64,000 nt of DNA, taken from NCBI RefSeq assembly GCF_001515305.1, contig NZ_LNQV01000008.1, positions 51,608-115,607 on the forward strand. Direction: 5' to 3'. The translations under genes and the position numbers were made by a program. This DNA comes from Aquitalea pelogenes (GTDB lineage: Bacteria; Pseudomonadota; Gammaproteobacteria; Burkholderiales; Chromobacteriaceae). The notes under the pieces were generated by a model. The model searched no databases. It had not been told where the DNA came from and saw nothing but the letters and a program-made list of their open reading frames with translations. Shown in pieces: positions 1 to 8,335 of the stretch. The number at the start of each line of letters is the position of its first letter. Positions within the stretch are counted from its first letter, which is position 1.

Positions 1-1179
1 CGGCCCCAGCAGATTATTGATGGTGCTGTTGAAGCGGTCGGCAAAGCCGGTGCTGCTGCTGTTGCCAAACAGATTAGCCACTGCGCTTGGGTTGCTAGTC
101 AGCGCCTTGTTGAAGGCGGTCTGGTCCAGTGCCAGCGTGCCGTCCTTTTGCAGGCTAATGCCCACTTGTGACAGATAGGCGAAGGACGTGGTGGCATCCA
201 CACCTGCCACCTGTGTCTGCAGAACCGACGATAGTTGGTCCTGGATGGATAGCAGCGAGTCATCGCCCTTCATGTCACCGCTGAATGCACTATTCACCGT
301 GCTGTGCACCTTGTTGTAGGCATCGACGAAGCCTTGCAGGGTGGTGGCAATGCCGGACGTATCCTGACTCATGCCGATGGTGACTTGTCCGGCTTTTTCC
401 AGATTCACCGACGCGCCATTGATGACGCCGGTCAGGGTATTGCTGCTGGATGACACATTGACGCCATTGACCGTGAGCAGGGCATCGCTGGCGGCAAACG
501 ACTCGGTGGCCGCCGTGCTGCTTTGTTGCAGGCCGGCCAGGGTGTTGCCGCTGGTATTGCCGCTGTCAGTACCGCCGGATGTCACGCTGAAGGCATTGGC
601 CGAGCCGGAATTGGCCGAAGCAATCACCAGCGAATAATTGCCGTTGTACTGCACGATGGAAGCATTGACCCCGGCATTGGCTGAATTGATGGCGTCCGAG
701 ATGTTCTGCAGGCTTTCACCGCCGCTGCCACCATTGTTCAGTTTTACCGTGGTGCTGGTGCCGGCCACGCTGAAAGTGAGCGAGGAGGGCACGCCGCTGA
801 TGGCGGTGGTAGCGCTGGTAATGGGCTGGCCGCTGCTGTTTTCATCGAATACCAGCTGGCGGGACTGTGCCAGCTTGCTCACATTCAACTGGTAACTGCC
901 GGCAATGCCGCCGGTGCTGGTGGTGACCGAGGCAATGGTGCTGTCGGAGCTTGTCGCCTTGAAACTTTGCAGGAAGGCACCGGACGACAGGCTGCTGACC
1001 GAGGTTTGCAGCGCGGACAGGGCAGAGCTGATCTGGCCCATGTCGCTCAGCTCGGTCTTGTAGGTGGAAACCTTGTTCTGGCTGTCGGTCAGTGGCTGCT
1101 GTTCCACGCTCATCAGCTGGCTGACGATGGACTGTACGTCGAGCGGACCGGCGGTGGTGGTGATGGATGCTGAACTCAT
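1..1179 (-). CDS. fliD: Flagellar hook-associated protein 2 (FliD, filament cap), 3' end cut off by the window edge
   Basis: FliD caps the growing flagellar filament outside the cell and guides flagellin folding. The visible 393 codons start MSSASITTTAGPLDVQ, then a Ser/Thr/Asn-rich body with NPSAVANLFGN near the edge; low-complexity polar composition, no signal peptide (exported by the flagellar type III system), and the D0-like N-terminal pattern LDVQSIVSQLM fit the FliD_N family. The start at 1179 has AGGAG about 6 bases upstream. The C-terminal coiled coil lies beyond base 1. A second, closely similar copy lies directly upstream on the same strand (1352-2808), so this is a tandem duplication. 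A FliA-type promoter (1237-1264) sits in the gap, so this copy can be transcribed on its own. Family call is firm; which copy is the main cap protein is unknown. Confidence 0.93.
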   Translation of the reverse strand, partial: MSSASITTTAGPLDVQSIVSQLMSVEQQPLTDSQNKVSTYKTELSDMGQISSALSALQTSVSSLSSGAFLQSFKATSSDSTIASVTTSTGGIAGSYQLNVSKLAQSRQLVFDENSSGQPITSATTAISGVPSSLTFSVAGTSTTVKLNNGGSGGESLQNISDAINSANAGVNASIVQYNGNYSLVIASANSGSANAFSVTSGGTDSGNTSGNTLAGLQQSSTAATESFAASDALLTVNGVNVSSSSNTLTGVINGASVNLEKAGQVTIGMSQDTSGIATTLQGFVDAYNKVHSTVNSAFSGDMKGDDSLLSIQDQLSSVLQTQVAGVDATTSFAYLSQVGISLQKDGTLALDQTAFNKALTSNPSAVANLFGNSSSTGFADRFNSTINNLLGP

Positions 1180-1236
1180 GATGTTCTCCTTGCTGTCCGC
1201 CATCGGGCAGACAGGCCATGGCTGGCTCTGTCTGCA

Positions 1237-1264
1237 TTATCGGGCGGATGCAGGGAGGTCTTGA
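1237..1264 (-). promoter_or_regulatory. Probable FliA (sigma-28) flagellar promoter for fliD
   Basis: On the minus strand the sequence reads TCAAGACC, 11 bases, GCCCGATAA. This closely matches the FliA pattern (-35 TCAAG/TAAAG, -10 GCCGATAA). It ends about 58 bases before the fliD start codon at 1179. Late flagellar genes such as fliD are classic FliA targets. The transcription start was not observed. Confidence 0.7.
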
Positions 1265-1351
1265 TGGCAAACCCCGGTTAAAAGATGTTGCCAACTGTGA
1301 AGTCCGTCACACATTGTCAAACAACCGGCTGACGCGTGAGCGTGGCCGGGA

Positions 1352-2808
1352 TCAACTGCTGCCCGAGCCGGAAGATGAACCGGCGGCGCTGACCCCGGCC
1401 ATCAGGCCGGACAGATTGCTGGTGGATTGCTGCATCTTGGCCAGCGTGGCATTGAGCGTGGTGTACTGGTGCAGGTAGTTGGCCTGCTTGTCGCTCAGCT
1501 TGGTTTGCAGCTGTGTCTGGTGCGTGGTTTCGTCGGTGACATTCTGGTTCAGGTCATGCTGCTTGGTCATGATGATTCCGGCAGGTCCCAGCAGATTATT
1601 GATGGTGGTGCTGAAGCGGTCGGCAAAGCCGCTGTTGCTGCTGTTGCCGAACAGATTGGCCACGGCGGCAGGCTTGCTGCTCAGCGCCTTGTTGAAGGCG
1701 GTCTGGTCCAGCGACAAGGTGCCGTCCTTCTGGATGGCAATGCCCACCTGGGACAGGTAGGCATAGGAGCTGACCGGGTCGGCCCCGCTGACCGGCGTTT
1801 GCAGCACGCCGGAGAGCTGGTTGCGAATGGACGTCAGTGCTGCGTCGCCCTTCATGCTGCCGCCGGCGGCGCTGTCCAGCGTGCTTTGCACCTTGTTGTA
1901 GGCATCGACAAAGCCTTGCAGCTTGCTGGCAATGCTGCTGTTGTCCTGCGCCATGCTGATGCTGGCTTCACCGGTTTTTTGCAGGCTGAGGGTGGCACCG
2001 CCAATGACATCGCTGACGGTATTGCTGCTGGACGATACGTAAACGCCGTTGACGGTGAGCGAGGCGTCGGTGGCGTCGTTGGATTCGCTGATGGCGGTAT
2101 CGCTTTGCTGCAGCCCGGCCAGCGTGTTGCTGCTGTTTTCGCTCAGGCTGCTGTCGCTGCCACCGGCAGTAATGCTGAATGCCTTGTCCGAGCCCGGTTC
2201 CGCGGCGGCAATTACCAGCGAGTAATTGCCCTTGTATTGCACGATGGAGGCATTGACCCCGGCATTGGCGGCATTGATCTTGTCGGCGATGTCCTGCAGG
2301 GTGACGCTGGCTGGCGTGGTGCTTGTGGTGGTGCCGTCACTGTTGGTGACCGTGCTGACCGGCTCACGCAATTGCACGGTGGTGGTAGTGCCGGCTACTT
2401 CAAGGCTGAGGCTGTCGGGCACATTGTCCAGCGCGGTGCTGTGCTGCTGAGGGCTTGCCCGTCCGCGCCGGTGTCAAATACCAGCTGGCGCGGCTTGGCC
2501 AGCTCCTCCACATCCAACTGGTAATTACCGGGAACGCCCGTGCCATTGGTGTCTACCGTGGCGACGGTCGGGTCTGAGCTGCTGGCCTTCAGCGTATGCA
2601 GGAAGCTGGTGGACGACAGGCCGCTGACGGCAGTTTGCAAACCCGACAGGGCCGAGCTGACCTGGCCGATGTCGCTGAGCTTGCTGTTGAAGGTTTTCAG
2701 CTTGCCCTGGCTGGTGGTGAGTGGCTGCTTTTCCACCGTCATCAATTGACTGACGATGTTCTGTACGTCGAGCGGACCGGCCGTGGTGGTGATGGATGCG
2801 CTGCTCAT
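1352..2808 (-). pseudogene. Second FliD-like flagellar cap protein, reading frame broken by one missing base
   Basis: The product starts MSSASITTTAGPLDVQNIVSQLM at 2808, nearly identical to the start of the downstream fliD. The frame runs to about 2435 (ending QALSSTA), where one base is missing; the next frame continues ALDNVPDSLSLEVAG to the stop at 1352. The span is 1457 bases (3n+2), and the two halves align end to end with the first copy (SATTAISGVPSSL against SSTA-ALDNVPDSL). The intact product would be about 485 aa, a normal FliD length, with a C-terminal helical region (QTKLSDKQANYLHQY...) ending in a Gly/Ser tail. The loss falls in a CC pair that would restore the frame as CCC, so a sequencing undercall is as likely as real decay. 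No clear FliA box was seen upstream, unlike the other copy. Confidence 0.85.
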
Positions 2809-2911
2809 CTTGTCTTGCTCTGCCTTGAGGATGGAGGATGACGGAATCATGCTCGTAGCGCGTATTATCCCCGAGGGCGGCAGCCGCCGCGCGGCAAAAC
2901 AGGTCAAACAA

Positions 2912-2929
2912 TGTTTGCTTTTGCAAACA
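2912..2929. promoter_or_regulatory. Perfect 7-4-7 inverted repeat upstream of the frameshifted fliD copy
   Basis: TGTTTGC, TTTT, GCAAACA form a perfect dyad about 105 bases upstream of the start at 2808. It is too weak and AT-rich to be a typical terminator and lies in the promoter region, so an operator is possible. The rest of the 2809-2956 gap shows no clear sigma-54 or sigma-28 box. Confidence 0.4.
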
Positions 2930-2956
2930 AGGTTAAAAACAGTAAATGTCTGGGAA

Positions 2957-2983
2957 TGAAAAAGGGCTGCCTGTCGGCAGCCC
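2957..2983 (-). terminator. Rho-independent terminator of the PuuB-like gene
   Basis: GGGCTGCC / GGCAGCCC stem (2964-2983) with a TGTC loop. On the minus strand it is followed by a run of five T (the A run at 2959-2963). It lies about 25 bases after the stop codon at 3008. Confidence 0.85.
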
Positions 2984-3007
2984 CTGAATGGTGCGAGTGC
3001 AAACTGC

Positions 3008-4291
3008 TCAGATACCCAGCTTGTCGCGCAGCGAGTAGTACCAGGCGCCCATGGCGGTAAACGGAACCCGGAACAGGGTGCCGCCGGGGAAGGGGTAGTG
3101 CGGCAGGGTGGCAAAGGCATCAAACCGTTCGGCCTGGCCGCGCAGTGCCTCGGCCAGAATCTTGCCGGCCAGATGGGTATAGGTGACGCCGTGACCGCTG
3201 CAGCCTTGCGAGTAGTAAATATTGTCACCAATGCGGCCAACCTGCGGCAGGCGCGACAGCGTGAGCAGGAAGTTGCCGGTCCAGGCGTAATCGATTTTCA
3301 CATTGGCCAGCTGCGGGAACACTTTCAGCATCTTCGGCCGGATGATGGCTTCGATATTGGCCGGATCACGCGCGCCGTAGACCACGCCGCCGCCAAAAAT
3401 CAGCCGCTTGTCTTCACTCAGGCGGTAGTAGTCCAGCAGGTAGTTGCAGTCTTCCACGCAGTAGTCCTGCGGCAGCAGGCTGGCAGCCAGTTCGTTGCCC
3501 AAAGGTTCGGTGGTGATGACCTGGGTGCCGCAAGGCATGGATTTGGCGGCCAGTTCCGGCAGCAGATTGCCCAGGTAGGCATTGCCGGCCACGATCAGGA
3601 ACCTGGCCTTGACCCGGCCTTGCGGGGTGGTTACCACCGGCTGCTGACCGCGTTCGATGCTGAGGGCCGGCGATTGTTCGTAGATGACGCCGCCCAGTTT
3701 TTCTACTGCTGCCGCTTCACCCAGTGCCAGGTTCAGCGGGTGGATGTGGCCGCCACTCATGTCCAGCATGCCGCCGATGTATTGGTCGGTTGCCACGATG
3801 CCACGCATGTCGTCCTTGCCCAGCAGTTGCAGCTGCTTGTGGCCGTAACGTTCCCACAATGCCTTTTGTGATCGCAAATGTCCCATCTGCTTTTCACTCA
3901 GCGCAGCAAATACGCCACCATCTTTCAGCGCACAGTCGATATCGTATTTGGCGATGCGTTCGCGAATGATGCGACCGCCTTCAAAGGCCATGTCGCCCAG
4001 CAGCCTGGCCTGCTTGCTGCCGACGCTGCGTTCGATCACATCAATGTCGCGGCTGTAGCTGTTGACGATCTGGCCACCATTGCGGCCGGATGCGCCAAAG
4101 CCAACCTTGGCGGCCTCCAGCACGGTAACCTTGAAGCCGTTTTCCAGCAGGGAAATGGCAGTGGAAAGACCGGTATAGCCTGCACCGATGATGCAGATGT
4201 CGGTTTCGATATCGCCTTGCAGTGCCGGACGGGACGGGGCCGGTTTGGCAGAGGCGGCATAGTAGGATTCTGGGTAGCTGGTTTGTGGCAT
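3008..4291 (-). CDS. FAD-dependent amine oxidoreductase of the DAO family, PuuB / gamma-glutamylputrescine oxidase-like
   Basis: A 427-aa flavoprotein that probably oxidises a secondary or primary amine such as gamma-glutamylputrescine. A dinucleotide-binding motif CIIGAGYTGLSTAISL sits at about residues 32-47, followed by VLEAAKVGFGASGRNGGQ, the signature of the DAO/PuuB/OrdL group. A second conserved block (YYSQGCSGHGVTYTHLAGK) near residue 365 closes the FAD site. The length is normal and there is no signal peptide, so it is cytosolic. It stands alone: no puuA, puuC or puuD homologue is adjacent, which leaves the substrate open. It ends in its own terminator at 2957-2983. Other members of the family act on glycine, sarcosine or other amines, so the exact substrate is inferred. 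Confidence 0.85.
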   Translation of the reverse strand: MPQTSYPESYYAASAKPAPSRPALQGDIETDICIIGAGYTGLSTAISLLENGFKVTVLEAAKVGFGASGRNGGQIVNSYSRDIDVIERSVGSKQARLLGDMAFEGGRIIRERIAKYDIDCALKDGGVFAALSEKQMGHLRSQKALWERYGHKQLQLLGKDDMRGIVATDQYIGGMLDMSGGHIHPLNLALGEAAAVEKLGGVIYEQSPALSIERGQQPVVTTPQGRVKARFLIVAGNAYLGNLLPELAAKSMPCGTQVITTEPLGNELAASLLPQDYCVEDCNYLLDYYRLSEDKRLIFGGGVVYGARDPANIEAIIRPKMLKVFPQLANVKIDYAWTGNFLLTLSRLPQVGRIGDNIYYSQGCSGHGVTYTHLAGKILAEALRGQAERFDAFATLPHYPFPGGTLFRVPFTAMGAWYYSLRDKLGI

Positions 4292-4471
4292 TTCGTTAAA
4301 CTTTTTCGTTTAATATTTTGCACATGCCAGATGATTCTAGCCCAGACCTTCCGTACTTGCCAAATGATTTGATCAAATTATGTGTTGAACTGTTGCCGAT
4401 GGTGCTGACTGCACTGTGACTGGACGTGATGCCGGGGGATGACGGAGGAGGGGTACTTGCCGGGAATGTCA

Positions 4472-4495
4472 GGGTGCTTGCGTTGGCAAGCACCC
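4472..4495 (-). terminator. Strong hairpin after the Lys-rich secreted protein gene
   Basis: A 9-bp perfect stem (GGGTGCTTG / CAAGCACCC, 6-base loop) lies just after the stop codon at 4504 on the minus strand. There is no T run, so it may be a terminator of the weaker kind or an mRNA-stabilising hairpin. The remaining gap to 4291 holds nothing else I recognise. Confidence 0.5.
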
Positions 4496-4503
4496 CGTGT
4501 GGC

Positions 4504-4740
4504 TTACTTGCTGGTGTCTTCGCGGCGGCCGATGTCTTTCTTGGATTCAGTGCTGGCAGCAGCGCTGGCCTTCTTGTGTTTTTTCTGCTTCTTCTTCATG
4601 GCTTCCTGCTTCTTGATCTTGGCCTGATCGGCTTCCCAGGCTTTTACCTCGCTGGCGGTCGGTTGTTCCTGGTGCAGCTTGTTGGCCAGTGCCGGGGTGG
4701 CAATCAGGGTGGCGATGATGGCAAGGGCGGAGAATTTCAT
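4504..4740 (-). CDS. Small Lys-rich secreted protein of unknown function
   Basis: 78 aa. Residues 1-19 (MKFSALAIIATLIATPALA) are a textbook Sec signal peptide with an ALA cleavage site. The mature part is short and very basic, with KKIKKQEAMKKKQKKHKKAS in the middle and a mixed-charge tail (KKDIGRREDTSK); it is probably disordered. A good ribosome site (GAGGA about 9 bases before the ATG) supports translation. No family is recognised; small periplasmic Lys-rich proteins of this kind may bind polyanions such as LPS or nucleic acid, but that is a guess. It is a single gene followed by a strong hairpin. Confidence 0.7.
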   Translation of the reverse strand: MKFSALAIIATLIATPALANKLHQEQPTASEVKAWEADQAKIKKQEAMKKKQKKHKKASAAASTESKKDIGRREDTSK

Positions 4741-5043
4741 GTGATGATCCTCGACTGGTCAGCTCTGGGTGTTGATGTTCAGGATTGAACGTGTGCCAGT
4801 CTAAGAATTATCCAGAGGGCCATTAACCGGCCTATTCCTGATTAAGTTGGTTATTTATCCTGTTGAGGCATAAGAATTTTCACGCCCTGTCGAGCGCTTA
4901 AGGCCATGAAGAACAAGGCCGGCTGCGCGCATTGTCACGGGATTGTCGTCAAGCATGGCCAGGGCTGATGATATGCTTGCCCGCGGTCCTGAGCCTTGCT
5001 GCGGGCCGGTGTGATGACCCTTATCCGGAGAGAGAAGTTAGCA
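4741..5043. other. 303-base intergenic region between divergent genes, no gene seen
   Basis: It separates the Lys-rich protein gene (-) from the CorA-like transporter (+), so both promoters should lie here. An AT-richer patch at about 4800-4880 is the best candidate. No convincing -35/-10 pair, riboswitch or small gene was found. Confidence 0.5.
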
Positions 5044-6065
5044 ATGAGCCTGTCGATTGCCAGTGCAAGCTATGGCGCTGATCAGGTTGGTCTGATCAGT
5101 GGATTCCGTTTTTTGCCGGATCAGGCCGGTGAGCCTATCGGTTCGGAGCAGGCGCTGGCCTTCCTGCAGGACACCTCGCCAGCCGCCGAGGGCTTTGTCT
5201 GGCTGCATTTCAATCTGGCGCACGTGGCATGCGAGCGCTGGATCCGTGCCAATCTGGCCCTGCCGGAGGACTTTGCCGAAATGCTGCATGCCGGGGCAGG
5301 CTCCACCCGTATCGAGGCGGTGGATGGCATGCTGCTGGCCGTCATCAATGATGTGGCACTGGGTTTTGGCGTGATGACTTCCGATGTCGCCACCCTGTGG
5401 GTGGCGCAGGCAGCCGCTTGCTGGTGACTGCACGGGTGAGGCCCTTGCGCTCGGTGGACCGCTTGCGTGCGGCAGTGAAGGCGGGCGAGGTGTTTCCGTC
5501 GGCCCGGTCATTGTTGTTTCATCTGATGCAGGATCAAGCCGATGTGATGGCAGCCATTGTGCGGGAGTACACCCACAAGGTGGACCATGTGGAAGATCGC
5601 CTGCTGGCCGAGCATCTGCAGGATCACCGTGCCGAATTGTCCAGCATGCGCCGTACCCTGGTGCGCATGCAGCGCTTGCTGGCCCCGGAACCGGGGGCGC
5701 TGTTTCGCCTGCTGAACCGGCCACCGGCCTGGCTGGCCGAGCCGGATGTGCAGGCCCTGCGCGAATCCACCGAAGAATTTTCGCTGGTGCTCAACGACCT
5801 GGCCACCCTGGTAGAACGCATCAAACTGTTGCAAGAAGAACTGGCAGCCAAGCTGAACGAGCAGACCAACCGCACCTTGTTCACCCTGACGCTGGTGACG
5901 GTGCTGGCCCTGCCCATCAATATCGTGGCCGGTTTTTTCGGCATGAACGTGGGTGGGGTGCCACTGGCCAATCACCCGCACGGCTTTTGGGTGCTGGTGG
6001 TGCTGGTGGCCAGCTTTACCCTGCTGGCCGGGTGGTGGGCCTTCCGGCGACAGGCTCCGCGCTGA
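5044..6065 (+). pseudogene. CorA/ZntB-family divalent metal transporter, reading frame broken by one missing base
   Basis: The family moves Mg2+ or Zn2+ across the inner membrane as a pentamer. The N-terminal cytoplasmic part is in one frame (5044 to about 5404, MSLSIASASYGADQ ... DVATLW). It continues in the next frame (GSRLLVTARVRPLRSVDRL ...) to 6065. The two frames join cleanly with one base lost in GTGGCGCAGG (a GG to GGG change gives LWVGAGSRLLVTA). The span is 1022 bases (3n+2), about 340 aa when repaired, normal for the family. The C-terminal half has the long stalk helix, then two membrane segments with the hallmark GMN loop as FFGMNVGG. The start at 5044 is chosen for the GGAGAGAG ribosome site upstream. 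ZntB-type zinc export or uptake is the likeliest role. Sequencing error is the simplest cause of the break. Confidence 0.85.
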
Positions 6066-6092
6066 GTCAATGCCACCGCCTGGCGCATTGAC

Positions 6093-6107
6093 CCTGTTGT
6101 CAACAGG
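6093..6107. promoter_or_regulatory. Perfect palindrome between the CorA-like gene and yjdM
   Basis: CCTGTTGTCAACAGG is a 7-1-7 dyad 28 bases after the transporter stop codon. It overlaps the region just upstream of the candidate yjdM promoter. It has no T run, so an operator seems likelier than a terminator. Confidence 0.4.
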
Positions 6108-6135
6108 TGAACTTGTTACCGTGCTGGCGTACAAT
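6107..6135 (+). promoter_or_regulatory. Candidate sigma-70 promoter for yjdM
   Basis: A good -10 box TACAAT is at 6130-6135, with a weak -35 (GTGAAC, 6107-6112) 17 bases away. The distance to the yjdM start at 6206 is about 70 bases. The match is carried by the -10 box only. Confidence 0.4.
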
Positions 6136-6205
6136 AGCGGGCTTTTGTGCCATTTGCCGGTGGCGAGTGGTGTTGATCCAGTCTGATTTTTAAGCAAGGT
6201 ACAGC

Positions 6206-6547
6206 ATGAGCGGTTTGCCCAATTGTCCCCAGTGTGGTTCCCAGTTCACCTATGAAGACGGCGCCATGCTGGTGTGCCCGGAGTGCGCACACGAATGGTC
6301 GGCCCAGGCCGAAGCGGCCGGCGAAGAACAGGGCCGTGAAGTGCGCGATGCCAATGGCAATCTGCTGCAGGATGGCGATACCGTTACCGTCATCAAAGAC
6401 CTGAAAGTGAAGGGTTCCTCACTGGTGGTGAAGGTAGGTACCAAGGTCAAGAACATCCGCCTGGTGGATGGTGATCACGATATCGACTGCAAGATCGACG
6501 GCATTGGTGCCATGGGTTTGAAATCCGAGTTCGTCAAAAAAGCCTGA
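6206..6547 (+). CDS. yjdM: Zinc-ribbon protein YjdM (formerly PhnA, alkylphosphonate operon protein)
   Basis: 113 aa, the full family length. Two CxxC pairs near the N-terminus (CPQC at about 7-10, CPECAHEW at about 24-31) form a zinc ribbon. The C-terminal beta-rich domain carries the conserved run [17 protein letters not shown] and ends [10 protein letters not shown]. Despite the old name phnA, it is not a phosphonoacetate hydrolase and its function is unknown. It is monocistronic: candidate promoter at 6107-6135 and a strong terminator at 6571-6596. Confidence 0.93.
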   Translation: MSGLPNCPQCGSQFTYEDGAMLVCPECAHEWSAQAEAAGEEQGREVRDANGNLLQDGDTVTVIKDLKVKGSSLVVKVGTKVKNIRLVDGDHDIDCKIDGIGAMGLKSEFVKKA

Positions 6548-6570
6548 GTCCTTTGTTTGGCTGATCCGCA

Positions 6571-6596
6571 AAGCACCCTGTAACGGGTGCTTTTTT
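6571..6596 (+). terminator. Rho-independent terminator of yjdM
   Basis: Stem AAGCACCC / GGGTGCTT with loop TGTAAC, running into six T. Confidence 0.93.
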
Positions 6597-6674
6597 CATT
6601 TCATGGCCAGCACATGGCAGCTGCCGCAGCGGGCTGTGCTTTGATACCATGCGCTTTTACCCGAGTTTCCCCTG

Positions 6675-8030
6675 ATGCCTGTTGCCGAGCAGCCCTATCA
6701 TTCCCCCTCCACCCGTCAACTGATTGCCTTTGCCATTCCGGTGATGCTGGCCGCGCTGGCTACCCCGCTGATGGGGCTGGTGGATAGCGCGGTGCTGGGG
6801 CGCATTGGCAGCCCGCTGGCGCTGGCAGCCGTTGCCGTGGGTGGCAGCATTTTCACCGTGCTGTACTGGTGTTTCAGTTTCCTGCGTTTTACCACTACCG
6901 GTCTGGTGGCGCAGGCTACCGGCCAGCAAAGCCCGGAGGCAGTGGTGCTGGCCGGCTTGAGGCCGATGCTGGCGGCGTTGCTGGGTGGCCTCGGCCTGTT
7001 GCTGCTGCAGCAGCCCTTGCTGTGGCTGGCATTGCATTTTCTGGCCCCTCCGCCGGATGTGGCGCTGCTTACCCGCGACTACTATGCGGCCCGTATCTGG
7101 TCGGCACCGTTTACCTTGCTGTCTTATGCGCAGTTTGCCTGGCTGCTGGGCCTGGGGCAGTCGCGTCAGGTAATGGTGTTGCAAGTGCTGATGAATGTGC
7201 TCAATGCGGTACTGGCTGTGCTGCTGGTCAGCGTGCTCGGCTGGGGCGTGGCTGGTGCCGGCTGGGCCACGGCCATCGCCGAGGCAGTGGGCAGCATGCT
7301 GGCGGCCCGCATCATGTTGCGCCATGTGGCATGGCCGCGTTGGCGCAAGGCATTGGCACAGGCCGGTGGCGCTGCGGCATGGAAGCAATTGTTTGCTGCC
7401 AATCTGGATATCATGCTGCGCACCTTGCTGCTGACGCTGGCCTTTGCCCTGATGACACGCAGTGCCGGTCAGCTGGGCAGCCTGACCCTGGCTGCCAACC
7501 AGTTGCTGCTGCAGGCCTTCATGGTGTGTGTCAGCTTGCTTGATGGTTTTGCCGTGGCGGCCGAAGTGCATGGCGCACATGCCATCGGTGCGCAAAACCG
7601 GCGTGGATTACGCCTGGTGGTGCGACGCTGTGCCTGGCTGTCGCTGGGCTGGAGCAGCCTGCTGGCACTGGGCATGGCTTTGCTGGGTAGGGTTTATCTG
7701 CCCTGGATGACGCCGGACCGGCAATTGCAGCAACTGGCGGCACAGTACTGGCCGTGGCTGGTGTTGCTGCCACCTGTGTGCATCTGGGCTTTTTTCTGGG
7801 ATGGGGTGTTCATGGGTGCCATGCGTACTGCTGTGCTGCGCAATGGCATGCTGCTGAGTTTTGCAGCCTATGTGCCCACCCTGTGGCTGTTGCAGCCGCG
7901 ACTGGGTAATCACGGAATCTGGGCGGCGCTGCTGGTGTTGATGGCCATGCGTGGTGTGCTGCTGACCCTGGCCTGGCCGCGCTTGCGAGATAGTGTGCCA
8001 CAGCGGCAGGCTGATCCGGCCACAGCCTGA
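6675..8030 (+). CDS. MATE-family multidrug/toxin exporter, DinF-like
   Basis: 451 aa with about 12 hydrophobic membrane segments in the two-lobed MATE layout. The N-terminal lobe opens with FAIPVMLAALATPLMGLVDSAV, the usual first helix with the Pro and Asp of the DinF/NorM group. It exports cationic drugs or toxic metabolites across the inner membrane using a Na+ or H+ gradient. The start at 6675 (MPVAEQPYHS) places about 20 polar residues before helix 1; no strong ribosome site is visible. It is followed by a hairpin shared with the opposing small gene. Substrate unknown. DinF-like proteins have been linked to oxidative stress protection, but nothing in this sequence proves it. Confidence 0.9.
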   Translation: MPVAEQPYHSPSTRQLIAFAIPVMLAALATPLMGLVDSAVLGRIGSPLALAAVAVGGSIFTVLYWCFSFLRFTTTGLVAQATGQQSPEAVVLAGLRPMLAALLGGLGLLLLQQPLLWLALHFLAPPPDVALLTRDYYAARIWSAPFTLLSYAQFAWLLGLGQSRQVMVLQVLMNVLNAVLAVLLVSVLGWGVAGAGWATAIAEAVGSMLAARIMLRHVAWPRWRKALAQAGGAAAWKQLFAANLDIMLRTLLLTLAFALMTRSAGQLGSLTLAANQLLLQAFMVCVSLLDGFAVAAEVHGAHAIGAQNRRGLRLVVRRCAWLSLGWSSLLALGMALLGRVYLPWMTPDRQLQQLAAQYWPWLVLLPPVCIWAFFWDGVFMGAMRTAVLRNGMLLSFAAYVPTLWLLQPRLGNHGIWAALLVLMAMRGVLLTLAWPRLRDSVPQRQADPATA

Positions 8031-8040
8031 TTTTGCAAAA

Positions 8041-8066
8041 CCCTGCCCGGCAGGTGCCGGACAGGG
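8041..8066 (-). terminator. Hairpin between MATE gene and the opposing small gene, probable terminator for the minus strand
   Basis: An interrupted stem CCCTG-CCGGCA / TGCCGG-CAGGG. On the minus strand it runs into TTTTG, so it can end the 62-aa gene; it may also act for the convergent MATE gene. Confidence 0.6.
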
Positions 8067-8075
8067 AGCCTGGCT

Positions 8076-8264
8076 TCAGGCCGTGGTATTGATGCGATTG
8101 CCGATGGTTGCGCTGATGGCGCGCGGTGCAGCCGCTTCGACAGCAGACGTGCTGCCATCATTGTCACCATCCTTGTCACGGGCTGCGCTGGGCTGCGGCG
8201 CGGCAGTCGTGCGGGTGACAGGGTAGGTGGCGCTGCTGAGCGCCGGATTGAACGACAGTGACAT
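8076..8264 (-). CDS. Small acidic-patch protein of unknown function
   Basis: 62 aa: MSLSFNPALSSATYPVTRTT, then a Pro/Ala/Ser-rich stretch, a DKDGDNDG segment at about 31-38 that resembles a Ca2+-binding loop, and an Ala-rich tail (RAISATIGNRINTTA). No signal peptide. Support for being real: a good GGAGAG ribosome site just before the ATG and a terminator straight after the stop. No family recognised; a Ca2+ role is only suggested by the DxDxD spacing. Confidence 0.55.
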   Translation of the reverse strand: MSLSFNPALSSATYPVTRTTAAPQPSAARDKDGDNDGSTSAVEAAAPRAISATIGNRINTTA

Positions 8265-8335
8265 GTGAACTCTCCAGAGAGGGGACCATTCCCCATTCTC
8301 ATGTTGGCAGGAGAGGCTTAAGCAAATCTTAAGTT

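Noticed and set aside
1427..2524. 365-codon open frame on the plus strand
   Set aside because: Antisense shadow of the fliD-like gene.
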